Source: Haliea sp040222615
Lineage (GTDB): Bacteria; Pseudomonadota; Gammaproteobacteria; Pseudomonadales; Halieaceae
Assembly (NCBI RefSeq): GCF_040222615.1
Contig: NZ_JAVKCQ010000165.1
Span: forward strand, 1-55,725
Direction of reading: 5' to 3'
DNA length: 55,725 bases
The notes under the pieces are model-generated. The model was given only the letters and a program-made list of their open reading frames with translations, was not told the origin of the DNA and did not search any database. Shown here one piece after another: positions 1-8,519 of this stretch. The first letter of the stretch is position 1. Each line of letters opens with the position of its first letter. The translations under genes and the position numbers were made by a program.

Positions 1-797
1 TCTGTCTGGTCGAAGAAGGTAAAAAACAGATCATTGAATGAGGGGAAGAACCCTTGCTGGCTGGGTCGCACCGAGTCACGGCTGACCGCGCGGTCGCGGG
101 CGAAAGTCGCGGAGCGGTCATAGTAGTCCACCAGCGCCATCAGGTGATGGCGCTCGTTGCCGGCGCCCGCCAGCAGATTGAGATTGCGCCGGCTGTCATC
201 GGTGCTTTCCCAGGAGTCGCCGTAGGAACCGGAAATCTCGATGCCCTCGTAATCCCGACGCAGCACGTAGTTCACCACCCCCGCAACAGCGTCGGCGCCG
301 TAGGTGGCGGAGGCGCCGTTGGGCAGGATCTCGATCCGCTCAATGGCCGCGGCGGGGATCGAGTTGATGTCGATAAACGAAGCCTGGCCGTTGGCGAAGG
401 CGCTGACAGAGGCACGGCGGCCGTTGATCAGGGTCAGGGTTGAGCCGGTGCCGAGACCGCGCAGGGACACCGAGGAAGCACCCACCGGGGTGTCCCCGGA
501 AAGCGCGCCCGCGGTAGAGGTGGAGAAGGTGCCGGTGCCGCCACCGGTGACGGTCAGGTCCTGCATCAGTTCACCGATACTCTCCGCCCCGGAGGTGAGA
601 ATATCCTCGCGGTTGATCTGTATGGCCTGTACCGCGCCTTTCAGGTCCAGACCCTTGATGTGGGTGCCGGTGACCAGCACCTCTTCCAGCGCTGGTGCCC
701 CGGACTGGGCTGTGGCTGGCAGGCTCAGCGCCGCGGCGGCAAGACTGCAGGCGATGGCGAGAGGGCGCGGACTCAGGTGTCTAGGTGTGCGTTGCAT
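1..797 (-). CDS. TonB-dependent receptor, N-terminal part (cut by window edge)
   Basis: Outer-membrane receptor that would import a large or scarce nutrient using TonB energy. The gene runs off the left edge, so only about 265 residues are visible. The ATG at 797 begins a signal peptide (residues 1-30, hydrophobic core rich in Ala/Leu, likely cleavage after ATA). A TonB box (EEVLVTG, about 38-44) and the plug domain follow, with the plug signatures SLRGLG, TLINGRR, IERIEILPNGASATYGADAVAGVVNY. The N-terminus resembles the receptors that proteobacteria use for peptides and oligosaccharides. It is the last gene of a minus-strand run (rpiR, carrier, iadA-like), 19 bases after iadA, so it probably imports the substrate of that cassette. 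Family is certain, substrate unknown. Confidence 0.93.
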   Translation of the reverse strand, partial: MQRTPRHLSPRPLAIACSLAAAALSLPATAQSGAPALEEVLVTGTHIKGLDLKGAVQAIQINREDILTSGAESIGELMQDLTVTGGGTGTFSTSTAGALSGDTPVGASSVSLRGLGTGSTLTLINGRRASVSAFANGQASFIDINSIPAAAIERIEILPNGASATYGADAVAGVVNYVLRRDYEGIEISGSYGDSWESTDDSRRNLNLLAGAGNERHHLMALVDYYDRSATFARDRAVSRDSVRPSQQGFFPSFNDLFFTFFDQT

Positions 798-816
798 GGG
801 TAGGCTCTCCGGAAAG

Positions 817-1986
817 TCAGGATTGAACGGTAATGGGAGTCACGGTGAGGTCGTTGTCACGCAGCAACCACTGGCCCCGGCACATGACATCGTCGAGGCG
901 CCCGGTTGCGGGGTCGAACAGCAGCAGGTCGGCGTCCGCGCCGGGGGCAATACAGCCCTTGCGCGCAAGGCCCAGAGCGCGGGCGGGATTCGAGGTCATG
1001 GCCGCCAGCACCGGCTCAGGATCAGTCACGCCACGCCGCAGCGCCTCGCGCAGCAGCGCCAGCAGTGCCCCCGGTCCAGCCTGCTGCAATCCGCACAGCT
1101 CACCGGCCCGGTACAGGGGCAGGGATCCGCCGGCGTCCGAAGACAGGGTGATGCAGGCGGGATCCACGCCGGCCTCCAGGGCCTGCAGCAGGGCGTCCAG
1201 TGCCGGCACTTCCCCGGCAGCGATAAATTCCGGGGTGGTCGACGCGGTAAAGTCGATCGTGGCCCCGTGGCGAGCAAGGTCAAACGCTTCCAGCAACAGT
1301 GCCTGATTTCGGTTGCAGTGGGTTGGAATGAAACTGTTCGCCGGCAGGGCCGAGTCCGCCAGCGCCGCACGCAGGGGGCCAAGACGCTGTTCGCCCTCGC
1401 CCACATGCACCAGTACCGCGCCCCGCTTGCCGGCAATGGTCGCGCCGAGGCGGCTTTCCGACGCCAGGCGACGCAGCTCCGCCGGGCTGGGCTGGGTGCC
1501 GCGGTGATCAGCGATGGCAACCTCGCCGACGCCGATCACCGGCTCGATCAAGACCAGGTCCCGGGCCACATCCCCGGTCAGGGTGACCGGCGGCACCCGG
1601 TAGGAACCGCTGTACATGTAGGCATCCAGTCCGCGGACGCGCAGTGCCATGACGCTGGCATACAGCACCTCCAGACTGCGGCCCAGGGCATCGGTCCCCA
1701 GCGCGCCGATGGGGCAGGTGACCCCGGCGCGGACAAAGTCCGCCAGCGACACCTCGGCGGTGCGGTTGCCAAAGCCGCCCTCACCACCGCCGCCGCAGGG
1801 GTGGGTCAGCAGGTCGACGAAGCCGGGCAGCAGCCAGCGACCGCCGGCGTCAAGGCGCCGCACCGCTGCACCCTGAAGATCAATCTGCGTGGCAACCGCG
1901 GCGATGCGCCCGTCGGCGACCAGTACCTGCTGCAGGCCCAGCGGCCGGGGTGCGTGAACCAAAGCGTTGTCAATCAGAGTAAGCAT
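817..1986 (-). CDS. iadA: isoaspartyl dipeptidase-like amidohydrolase
   Basis: Homologue of beta-aspartyl dipeptidase, which cleaves isoaspartyl (beta-Asp-X) dipeptides in the cytoplasm. 389 residues, close to the family length. Recognisable blocks are LLPGFVDLLTHPCGGGGEGG (about 53-72), VIGVGEVAIADHR, FIPTHCNRN, TLSSDAGGS and PGADADLLLFD. ATG at 1986 is preferred because GGAG lies 5 bases upstream; a TTG codon directly before it also extends the frame. Oddity: the first His of the HxH metal motif found in E. coli IadA is Leu here (L60-T-H62), and a Glu (GEVAI) occupies the region of the carboxylated Lys. Activity may therefore be altered. It lies between a carrier gene and a TonB receptor. 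Family assignment is good, substrate inferred. Confidence 0.82.
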   Translation of the reverse strand: MLTLIDNALVHAPRPLGLQQVLVADGRIAAVATQIDLQGAAVRRLDAGGRWLLPGFVDLLTHPCGGGGEGGFGNRTAEVSLADFVRAGVTCPIGALGTDALGRSLEVLYASVMALRVRGLDAYMYSGSYRVPPVTLTGDVARDLVLIEPVIGVGEVAIADHRGTQPSPAELRRLASESRLGATIAGKRGAVLVHVGEGEQRLGPLRAALADSALPANSFIPTHCNRNQALLLEAFDLARHGATIDFTASTTPEFIAAGEVPALDALLQALEAGVDPACITLSSDAGGSLPLYRAGELCGLQQAGPGALLALLREALRRGVTDPEPVLAAMTSNPARALGLARKGCIAPGADADLLLFDPATGRLDDVMCRGQWLLRDNDLTVTPITVQS

Positions 1987-2007
1987 CAAATCTCCAAACC
2001 GGAATCG

Positions 2008-3468
2008 CTACTGGTAGCCAATGGCGCTGGCAACGAGGATTGCCACGCTCGCCAGCACTAGCAGCACCAAGAGAAACACTGCGCTCGCTCGCAGCCACTG
2101 CAACCAGTCCACGCGCGCGGCGCCGAGGCTGGCCATGAGCCCTGCCGAGGTCGGCACCGCGATGTTGGTCAGCCCGTCCCCCAGCTGGAAGGCCAGCACG
2201 GCGATCTGGCGGCTGACGCCCACCAGGTCGGCCAGCGGTGCCATCAGCGGCATGGTCAATGCCGCCTGGCCCGACCCGGAGCTGACGAAGAAATTGAACA
2301 GGCCCTGGCCGAGCAGCATCAGCCAGGCTGCTAGCATTGCCGGCAGCCCGTCGAGCGCCGAACTGGCGTGGTGTAGAAAGGTATTCAGCAGGCTCGGCGC
2401 GGTCGGGTCGTCGCCACCGAGCAAGAACACCATGCCGCGGGCAAAACCGACCACCATCGCCGCCGGCAGCAGCTCCATGGCGCCGCGGCGAAACGCCTCC
2501 ACAGCGGCGTTGGCGGTGAGATCGTTGAGTCGAAAGAGACAGCCGAGTGCGCCGGCGAGAATACCCAGCACCGCGAACTGGGTTGCGATCTCGGGCAGGT
2601 AGTAGCCGGCGGCGACCACGCCCCAGATCAGCCAGGCGATGGTCAGGAACAGGGCCGCGAGAACCCAGCGATCACCACGCTGGAGGGGCACATCGACATT
2701 GTCCGCGGTCACAGCCAGCCGCAGTTCCGGTTTGGCCCGGTGGCGGGCGGCATAGCGCAGGGTCAGCAGGAGGCCACTCGCGGTAAACACGGCCCACAGA
2801 CCAAGGCGGAATTCCATGCCACTGAGTAGCGGCAGATCCGCGATACCCTGGGCGATGGCAAGGCTGAACGGATTCATCCAGGAGGTGGCAAAGCCAATCT
2901 GGGTCGCGACATAGGTCACCATCACGGTGGTCACACCGCCATAGCCCAGGCGCCGCATAACCGGCAGCAGCATCAGCACAAAAGGGGCTACCTCCTCGCC
3001 CATGCCAAACACCGCACCGCTCAAGGAAAACACCAGGAACAGGCTGCTCAGGAGCAGCTTGCTGTTGTCACCACACAGTCCGGCAACCCGGCCGATGCCG
3101 CGATCTATAGCACCGGTAGCCATCACCACGCCGAAGGCACCGCCGGTAATCAGAATAAAGGCAATGATGCCCACCGCGCCGCCGCTGCGACTGCCAGACA
3201 CCAGCCCCTCATACAGCGCGTTGAACAAGCCAGGCTGGCCATCGCTGGCAAACAGCGGCAGGCCGCCACCGGGGACGCTGCGAAAGCTGTCCGGTTCAAT
3301 CAGGGAAACGACCCGACCATCGCGGAGCACTTCCTCAACCGCGAACACCCCGCGATCAACCAGAAAACTCAAAGCGTACACCAGCAGCGCAATGGCACCC
3401 AGAATCAGGTAGGTATCGGGCATCCGCGAGGACGCATTGCTCCCCGCATCACTCGCCATCGACGACAT
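2008..3468 (-). CDS. YfcC/DcuC-like carboxylate or amino-acid carrier
   Basis: Inner-membrane carrier of about 486 residues with some 11-13 hydrophobic segments beginning at MPDTYLILGAIALLVYALSF. The blocks GGAFGVVMATGAIDRGIGR, GMGEEVAPFVLMLLPVMRRLGYGG, ATSWMNPFSLAIAQGIADLPL and SSGSGQAALTMPLMAPLADLVGVSRQ are typical of the YfcC/DcuC (C4-dicarboxylate or arginine/ornithine) group. The start is uncertain. ATG at 3468 and ATG at 3459 share the AGGGGAG ribosome site, and ATG at 3423 (MPDTY) is also possible. With the first choice the gene overlaps the end of the rpiR-type gene by 20 bases, so the two are probably coupled. Its position before iadA suggests uptake of dipeptides or exchange of their products. 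That role is inference. Confidence 0.85.
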   Translation of the reverse strand: MSSMASDAGSNASSRMPDTYLILGAIALLVYALSFLVDRGVFAVEEVLRDGRVVSLIEPDSFRSVPGGGLPLFASDGQPGLFNALYEGLVSGSRSGGAVGIIAFILITGGAFGVVMATGAIDRGIGRVAGLCGDNSKLLLSSLFLVFSLSGAVFGMGEEVAPFVLMLLPVMRRLGYGGVTTVMVTYVATQIGFATSWMNPFSLAIAQGIADLPLLSGMEFRLGLWAVFTASGLLLTLRYAARHRAKPELRLAVTADNVDVPLQRGDRWVLAALFLTIAWLIWGVVAAGYYLPEIATQFAVLGILAGALGCLFRLNDLTANAAVEAFRRGAMELLPAAMVVGFARGMVFLLGGDDPTAPSLLNTFLHHASSALDGLPAMLAAWLMLLGQGLFNFFVSSGSGQAALTMPLMAPLADLVGVSRQIAVLAFQLGDGLTNIAVPTSAGLMASLGAARVDWLQWLRASAVFLLVLLVLASVAILVASAIGYQ

Positions 3469-4345
3469 TGCTCCCCTGGTCGAGTATCCGATTGATACGG
3501 GACAGGGCCTCCACCGCCTCATCCTTGTGATGACTGCCGATTTCCACGATCAGGGCATTGAGCAGAACGTCTACGGCAGCAGTGGTGCTGGTAAAGGTCA
3601 TGCCCTGCGCGGATACCAGCAGCGGATGGGTGGCGAGTGCAACCGCCGGCGCTGTCGCGCGGTCGGTAATCGCAACCGTTGTCACGCCACGCTGCCCGGC
3701 TTCCTGCAGCACCTCAAGAGTGTCTCGCGAGTAGGGAGGGAAAGAGAATGCCAGTACGACATCCGTTGCCCGCAGGGTAGCGAGCTGCTCCCGCGGTGAT
3801 GTGTAGCGGGTTCCTAAGCTGTTGGCACGCAGGCCGTGCTCGGTGAACAGATAGGCGGCGAGATCCGCCAGATGGGCAGAGATACCCAGACCAAAGGTGA
3901 AAATATGGTCGCCGCGAAACAGGGCCGTGGCCGCGTCGCGGAATTGGGTCCGATCCAGTTCCTCCACCGTGCGCCCGATATTGTGTACCGCCAGCCGTGC
4001 AACAGCCGCCAGAGCGTCCTTGTGAATATCTTGCCCCTGCGGAGCCGCAGTACCGGGCACCTGCAGGGCCCGCTCCTCCCGCAGGGTTTCGACCAGCGCC
4101 ATCTTCAGGCGCGCGTAACCGCTGTAGCCAATGCGCTGGGCAAAACGGACTACGGTCGCCTCTGATGTGCCGGTAGCTTCGGAGATCTCCAGAATCGACA
4201 GGAACGGTGCCTCCGAGAGGTGATTGAGCAAGTAATCGGCGATGACTCGCTGCTGCCGGGTCAACTCGCCGGAGTGCTCAAGGATGCGCTGGCGGAGCCC
4301 GCCACCATCCTCTTGTCGCATCTTTTTTGATGGTTTATTTTTCAT
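3449..4345 (-). CDS. RpiR/MurR-family transcriptional regulator
   Basis: 298-residue regulator with an N-terminal helix-turn-helix (about 20-90: QQRVIADYLL, then SILEISEATGTSEATVVRFAQRIGYSGYARLKMAL) and a C-terminal SIS sugar-isomerase-type ligand domain (about 125-270: HIFTFGLGISAHLADLAAYLF, DVVLAFSFPPYSRDTLEVLQEA). Such proteins usually bind a phosphosugar or small metabolite and repress the operon they head. Here the gene is first in the run rpiR, carrier, iadA-like, receptor, so it is the likely controller of that cassette. The AT-rich leader upstream (4346-4579) carries an inverted repeat that could be its operator. Family is firm, effector unknown. Confidence 0.93.
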   Translation of the reverse strand: MKNKPSKKMRQEDGGGLRQRILEHSGELTRQQRVIADYLLNHLSEAPFLSILEISEATGTSEATVVRFAQRIGYSGYARLKMALVETLREERALQVPGTAAPQGQDIHKDALAAVARLAVHNIGRTVEELDRTQFRDAATALFRGDHIFTFGLGISAHLADLAAYLFTEHGLRANSLGTRYTSPREQLATLRATDVVLAFSFPPYSRDTLEVLQEAGQRGVTTVAITDRATAPAVALATHPLLVSAQGMTFTSTTAAVDVLLNALIVEIGSHHKDEAVEALSRINRILDQGSNVVDGE

Positions 4346-4479
4346 AGATTGATCCTATATGTAGTTTTTATTTCAGTCAAAGAAATTATCGCTTCAGGTT
4401 AATATCTTATATTTCATTTATTTCCAATGTGTTACAGACTTTTATTAATTTATTTTGTCATTATTAAAGGCGGAAATAT

Positions 4480-4513
4480 GCCAAAATACTGAAATTTCTA
4501 TTTCAATATTGGC
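4480..4513. promoter_or_regulatory. imperfect inverted repeat in the AT-rich rpiR leader
   Basis: TGAAAT at 4490-4495 and ATTTCA at 4500-4505 form a perfect dyad around TTCT. It lies inside a longer imperfect repeat running from GCCAAAATA on the left to TATTGGC on the right. The dyad is about 145-160 bases upstream of the rpiR-type gene and about 75 bases beyond the Rieske stop. The whole 4346-4579 gap is strikingly AT-rich compared with its surroundings and holds no gene. It could be an RpiR operator or the end of the upstream operon. There is no clear U-tract. Confidence 0.4.
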
Positions 4514-4579
4514 CGTAGAAACCGATGGAAACCGCCAAAAGCACTGATCCGGTGAATCCCGAATGGGGGACCGATGGGC

Positions 4580-4897
4580 TCAGTCGGGCAGCAGTAGGCC
4601 CACTTCACTACCCTCGTACACTACGGGCCAGGTCCTGAGATGTCGGCAGGGCTCCTCCGGGGCGTGCAGGAGCCGCCCGTCCGCAAGCGAGAAAAGGTAG
4701 CGGTGCAGTGGACACTCCAGCACACCGGCCTCGATGCGGGCGCTGTCGAGCGGGTGTTCGCGATGGGGGCAGCGGGGTTCGATCAGGTACAGCTCACCGT
4801 CGTGCTGCAGCAGCAACAGCGCCAGTGCGTCAAACCGAAACTGGCGCCGGTAGTTATCATGCAGGTTGATCAGTTTTTCCAGGGGCTGGAAACGCAT
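4580..4897 (-). CDS. small Rieske [2Fe-2S] protein
   Basis: 105-residue stand-alone Rieske domain. Cluster ligands are visible as C43-P-H45 and C62-P-L-H65, the standard CxH...CxxH arrangement with a 16-residue gap. No transmembrane segment, signal peptide or oxygenase domain is present, so it is a soluble Rieske ferredoxin able to pass electrons to an unidentified partner. It follows meaB by 51 bases on the same strand and is the last gene before the AT-rich gap, so it may be the tail of the methylmalonyl-CoA operon, with no obvious role in that pathway. Family is certain, partner unknown. Confidence 0.9.
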   Translation of the reverse strand: MRFQPLEKLINLHDNYRRQFRFDALALLLLQHDGELYLIEPRCPHREHPLDSARIEAGVLECPLHRYLFSLADGRLLHAPEEPCRHLRTWPVVYEGSEVGLLLPD

Positions 4898-4948
4898 ACT
4901 GGTGAATCCGCTAGCATACTGCTGTTGAGCATAGCAGCTGGGCGCAAC

Positions 4949-5908
4949 CTAGAGCAGGTCAATCAGCCGTCGTGCCGCCAGATAGGGGGTGGTAATGCCC
5001 TCCTCCACCGCCTGCTCCAACTCGGGCAACAGGGACCTGATGCGCGGATTCTGCTGCAGGCGCTGCAACAACAGCTCGTTCAGCAATTGCCGCATCCAGT
5101 CGCGGTTCTGGCGCGCCCGCTTGCGCTGGAACGCTTCCGCCTTCAGGGCCTGGAAATAGTAATCCACGATCATGCCCCAGACCGCATCGATTCCCTGGTT
5201 TTTCAGCGCCGAGCAGGTGACCACCTGCGGCGTCCAGAAGCTGCTGTGGCGCAGCAGGTGCATGGCGGACAGGTAGTGCTGGCGGGCCTGCTTGGCGAGC
5301 ATCACGCTGTCACCGTCGGCCTTGTTGATCACCAGGGCGTCCGCCAGTTCCAGAATGCCCTTCTTGATCCCCTGCAGTTCGTCACCGCCGCCCGGCAGCA
5401 TCAGCACCATGAAGAAGTCGACCATCCCGGCAACCTGGTACTCGGACTGCCCGACCCCGACAGTTTCCACCAGGATCACGTCGTAGCCTGCGGCCTCGCA
5501 CAGCAGCATGGTTTCCCGGGTTTTCTGCGCCACACCGCCCAGGGCGCCGGCGGACGGCGAGGGGCGAATAAAAGCCTCATCGCGTCGCGACAGCTCTTCC
5601 ATGCGGGTCTTGTCACCGAGAATGGAACCGCCTGCAATGGGCGAGCTGGGGTCTACCGCCAGTACCGCGACTTTCTTCCCCTGGCTGATCAGGTAGAGGC
5701 CGAAGGTCTCGATAAAGGTCGACTTGCCGACACCCGGCACACCGGAAATGCCCACCCGGATACTGTTGCCCGTAGCGGGCAACAGTGCCTCCAGTACTTT
5801 CTGGGCCTCCTCCCGGTGGGTTTCCAGGGAGCTTTCCACCAGCGTGATGGCTTTGGCCAGGGCGCGGCGGTTACCCCCGCGCAGCGCTTCGAGATCAATA
5901 CCGGCCAC
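4949..5908 (-). CDS. meaB: methylmalonyl-CoA mutase-associated GTPase
   Basis: G3E-type GTPase (MeaB/ArgK/YgfD) that protects and reloads the B12 mutase. 319 residues from a GTG at 5908, four bases after the mutase stop. The open frame continues upstream into the mutase gene, but that part is out-of-frame coding and does not align with the family. Visible motifs are the Walker A GVPGVGKST (56-64), AVDPSSP, GGSILGDKTRM, ETVGVGQSE and the specificity motif VINKADGD. The C-terminal dimerisation segment is present. It acts directly with the mutase encoded just upstream, and the tight spacing implies coupled translation. Assignment is firm; the GTG start is chosen by alignment with E. coli YgfD. 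Confidence 0.94.
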   Translation of the reverse strand: MAGIDLEALRGGNRRALAKAITLVESSLETHREEAQKVLEALLPATGNSIRVGISGVPGVGKSTFIETFGLYLISQGKKVAVLAVDPSSPIAGGSILGDKTRMEELSRRDEAFIRPSPSAGALGGVAQKTRETMLLCEAAGYDVILVETVGVGQSEYQVAGMVDFFMVLMLPGGGDELQGIKKGILELADALVINKADGDSVMLAKQARQHYLSAMHLLRHSSFWTPQVVTCSALKNQGIDAVWGMIVDYYFQALKAEAFQRKRARQNRDWMRQLLNELLLQRLQQNPRIRSLLPELEQAVEEGITTPYLAARRLIDLL

Positions 5909-5912
5909 GGTC

Positions 5913-8075
5913 TCAGGCCGCGCCCTGGGCCTCGTTGACAGCGTCCAGCACGTCCCGGGCACAGACCGGGATCGGGGTGCCGGGGCCAAAGATGCATTTG
6001 ACCCCGGACTGGTACAGGAAGTCATAGTCCTGGCGCGGAATGACACCACCCGCGATGACCACGATATCTTCCGCACCCTGCTTGCGCAGTTCCTCCACCA
6101 GCTGGGGGATCAGGGTCTTGTGCCCGGCGGCAAGCGACGATGCGCCGACCACGTGGACATCGTTCTCGATCGCCTGCCGCGCCACTTCCTCCGGGGTGGA
6201 GAACATGGGCGACAGGTCAATGTCGAAGCCAACATCGGCAAATGCGGTGGCCACCACCTTGGCGCCACGATCGTGGCCGTCCTGGCCCATCTTGCACACC
6301 AGCATGCGCGGGCGGCGGCCGTATTTGGCGACAAACTCGTCGATATCCATGCTGATTCCCTGCCAGTTGTCGTCCTGCTGGAAGGCAGAGCCGTAGACGC
6401 CGGAAACGGTCTGGGCCTGGGCGTTGAAACGGCCGAACTCACGCTCCATGGCAAAGGAGATCTCCCCCACCGTGGCCCGGCGCCGGGTCGCCTCAATGGA
6501 CAGTTCCAGCAGATTGCCTTCGCCGCTGACGGCGGCCTGGTAGATCTGCTCGAGGATGTCTTCTACCGCTGCCTCATCGCGATTCTCGCGGACCTGCGCC
6601 AGCCGCGCCAGCTGCGATGTACGCACTGCGTCGTTGTCGATCTGCAGCACGTCCACCTGGCTGGCGTCGTCGGTGCGGTACTTGTTGACCCCGACGATAA
6701 CGTCCTCGCCCCGGTCAATACGGGCCTGCTTGCGCGCCGCCGCTTCTTCGATCCGCAGCTTCGGCATGCCGGTCTCAATCGCCTTGGCCATGCCACCAGC
6801 CTGCTCGACCTCATCAATGAGCTCCCAGGCTTTGTCGGCGATGGCCTGGGTCAGACTCTCCATCATGTAGGAGCCGCCCCAGGGGTCGACCACCTTGGTG
6901 ATACCGGTCTCTTCCTGGATGATCAGCTGGGTGTTGCGGGCGATGCGCGCGGAGAACTCGGTCGGCAGTGCAATGGCCTCGTCCAGCGCGTTGGTGTGCA
7001 GCGACTGGGTGCCGCCAAAGACTGCCGCCATGGCCTCGATAGTGGTGCGCACCACGTTGTTGTAGGGATCCTGCTCGGTCAGCGACCAGCCTGAGGTCTG
7101 GCTGTGGGTGCGCAACATGGAACTCTTCGGATTTTTCGGCTCGAACTCGCTGACGATCCGCGCCCACAGCAACCGCGCCGCGCGCAGCTTGGCGATTTCC
7201 ATGTAGAAGTTCATGCCGATGCCCCAGAAGAAGGACAGGCGCGGCGCAAACTGATCGATATCCAGGCCCGCCGCGAGAGCGGTACGGATGTACTCCTTGC
7301 CATCGGCCAGGGTATAGGCCAGTTCCAGCGCCGCGTTGGCACCGGCTTCCTGGATGTGGTAACCGGAGATGGAAATGGTGTTGAAGCGGGGCATGTTGCG
7401 GGAGCAGTAGGCGATGATGTCGCCGATGATCTTCATGCTCGGCGCCGGCGGGTAAATGTAGGTGTTGCGCACCATGAACTCTTTCAGGATGTCATTCTGG
7501 ATGGTGCCCGCCAGCTGCTCCTGCTTCACACCCTGCTCTTCCGCCGCGACGATGTAGCCCGCCAGGATCGGCAGCACCGCGCCGTTCATGGTCATCGACA
7601 CCGAGACCTGCTCCAGCGGAATGCCGTCGAACAGTATTTTCATGTCCTCCACCGAATCGATGGCGACGCCGGCCTTGCCGACATCGCCGGTCACCCGGGG
7701 GTGATCGGAGTCGTAGCCGCGGTGGGTCGCCAGGTCAAAGGCCACCGACACGCCCTGGCCGCCGGCCGCGAGGGCCTTGCGGTAAAAGGCGTTGGATTCC
7801 TCGGCGGTGGAAAAGCCTGCGTACTGCCGGATGGTCCACGGCCGGCCCGCATACATGGTGGCCTGGGGGCCGCGCAGATAGGGTGAGAGCCCCGGCATGG
7901 TGTTGGTGTACTCGAGATTTTCCAGATCCTCGGCCGTGTACAGGGGCTTGACGTCGAGGCCCTCCGGCGTGTTCCAGGTCAGCGCCTCGATGCCTTTGCC
8001 CTTCAGGCCCTTCTCCGCTTCAGCGCGCCAGCTCTCGGGGTTGGCGCTGGCCGGGTCGTAGATCTTGTCGCTCAT
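5913..8075 (-). CDS. scpA: methylmalonyl-CoA mutase (B12-dependent)
   Basis: Converts (R)-methylmalonyl-CoA to succinyl-CoA with adenosylcobalamin. 720 residues, the size of the full-length catalytic subunit. The N-terminal TIM barrel carries the substrate-binding segment TIRQYAGFSTAEESNAFYRKAL and the block FFWGIGMNFYMEIAKLRAARLLWA. The C-terminal cobalamin domain (about 585-720) holds the base-on motif D599-G-H601-D-R-G604 and the GASSLAAGH and GG loops. Because this chain has its own B12 domain and no small subunit gene adjoins it, it is probably the single-subunit (homodimeric) type. It lies 23 bases after the epimerase and four before meaB, in pathway order. Confidence 0.97.
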   Translation of the reverse strand: MSDKIYDPASANPESWRAEAEKGLKGKGIEALTWNTPEGLDVKPLYTAEDLENLEYTNTMPGLSPYLRGPQATMYAGRPWTIRQYAGFSTAEESNAFYRKALAAGGQGVSVAFDLATHRGYDSDHPRVTGDVGKAGVAIDSVEDMKILFDGIPLEQVSVSMTMNGAVLPILAGYIVAAEEQGVKQEQLAGTIQNDILKEFMVRNTYIYPPAPSMKIIGDIIAYCSRNMPRFNTISISGYHIQEAGANAALELAYTLADGKEYIRTALAAGLDIDQFAPRLSFFWGIGMNFYMEIAKLRAARLLWARIVSEFEPKNPKSSMLRTHSQTSGWSLTEQDPYNNVVRTTIEAMAAVFGGTQSLHTNALDEAIALPTEFSARIARNTQLIIQEETGITKVVDPWGGSYMMESLTQAIADKAWELIDEVEQAGGMAKAIETGMPKLRIEEAAARKQARIDRGEDVIVGVNKYRTDDASQVDVLQIDNDAVRTSQLARLAQVRENRDEAAVEDILEQIYQAAVSGEGNLLELSIEATRRRATVGEISFAMEREFGRFNAQAQTVSGVYGSAFQQDDNWQGISMDIDEFVAKYGRRPRMLVCKMGQDGHDRGAKVVATAFADVGFDIDLSPMFSTPEEVARQAIENDVHVVGASSLAAGHKTLIPQLVEELRKQGAEDIVVIAGGVIPRQDYDFLYQSGVKCIFGPGTPIPVCARDVLDAVNEAQGAA

Positions 8076-8098
8076 GGTAAAGTCTCCGCGGGGCCCGC

Positions 8099-8509
8099 TC
8101 AGTGTTCGTCGGCGGGCTGGTTGATTTCGATCAGGACGCCGTCACAGCTCTTCGGGTGAATGAAAATTACCCTGGAGTTGTGCGCGCCGGGGGTCGGTGC
8201 ATCCGACAGGAACTGGTAGCCCTTGGCCTTCAGCCGTGCCACATCCTCCTCAATGTTGTCGGACCGAAAACACAGGTGATGCAGACCGCCGCCGCGCTTT
8301 TCCAGGTAGGTGGCGATAGGCCCCTCGCCGTTGAGCGGGTGCACGAGTTCGATATTGGTCGGGGGCAGCGGAAAAAAGGCCGTGGAGGTCTTGGCCGGTG
8401 CCACATCCTCGGTGCCCTCGAAGGGCAGGCCGAAATCCTCCATGAACCGCTTGATGGCCTTGTCGAAATCCGGCACTGCAATGGCGATATGGTCCAGCGC
8501 TGTAATCAT
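8099..8509 (-). CDS. mce: methylmalonyl-CoA epimerase
   Basis: 136-residue glyoxalase/VOC-fold protein that interconverts the (S)- and (R)-methylmalonyl-CoA epimers and so links carboxylase to mutase. ITALDHIAIAVPDFDKAI at the start, LEKRGGGLHHLCFRSDNIEED in the middle and HPKSCDGVLIEINQP at the end carry the family's metal-binding His and Glu residues. ATG at 8509 is chosen for its fit to family length and for a GAGG-type ribosome site just upstream. The open frame extends further upstream only as out-of-frame sequence over the previous gene. It sits 10 bases after the biotin carboxylase gene. Confidence 0.95.
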   Translation of the reverse strand: MITALDHIAIAVPDFDKAIKRFMEDFGLPFEGTEDVAPAKTSTAFFPLPPTNIELVHPLNGEGPIATYLEKRGGGLHHLCFRSDNIEEDVARLKAKGYQFLSDAPTPGAHNSRVIFIHPKSCDGVLIEINQPADEH

Positions 8510-8519
8510 GGTCTGCCTC

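Noticed and set aside
304..2061. Long plus-strand open frame (585 codons) opposite the receptor and iadA genes
   Set aside because: It lies antisense to two recognisable genes, its translation is Arg/Gln/Gly-rich without any domain, and its length follows from high GC.
4640..5938. 432-codon plus-strand frame opposite the Rieske and meaB genes
   Set aside because: Antisense to genes with clear catalytic motifs; no family signal in its translation.
5909..6076. Upstream extension of the meaB reading frame
   Set aside because: It runs into the mutase gene out of frame and reads as noise; the GTG at 5908 fits the family.
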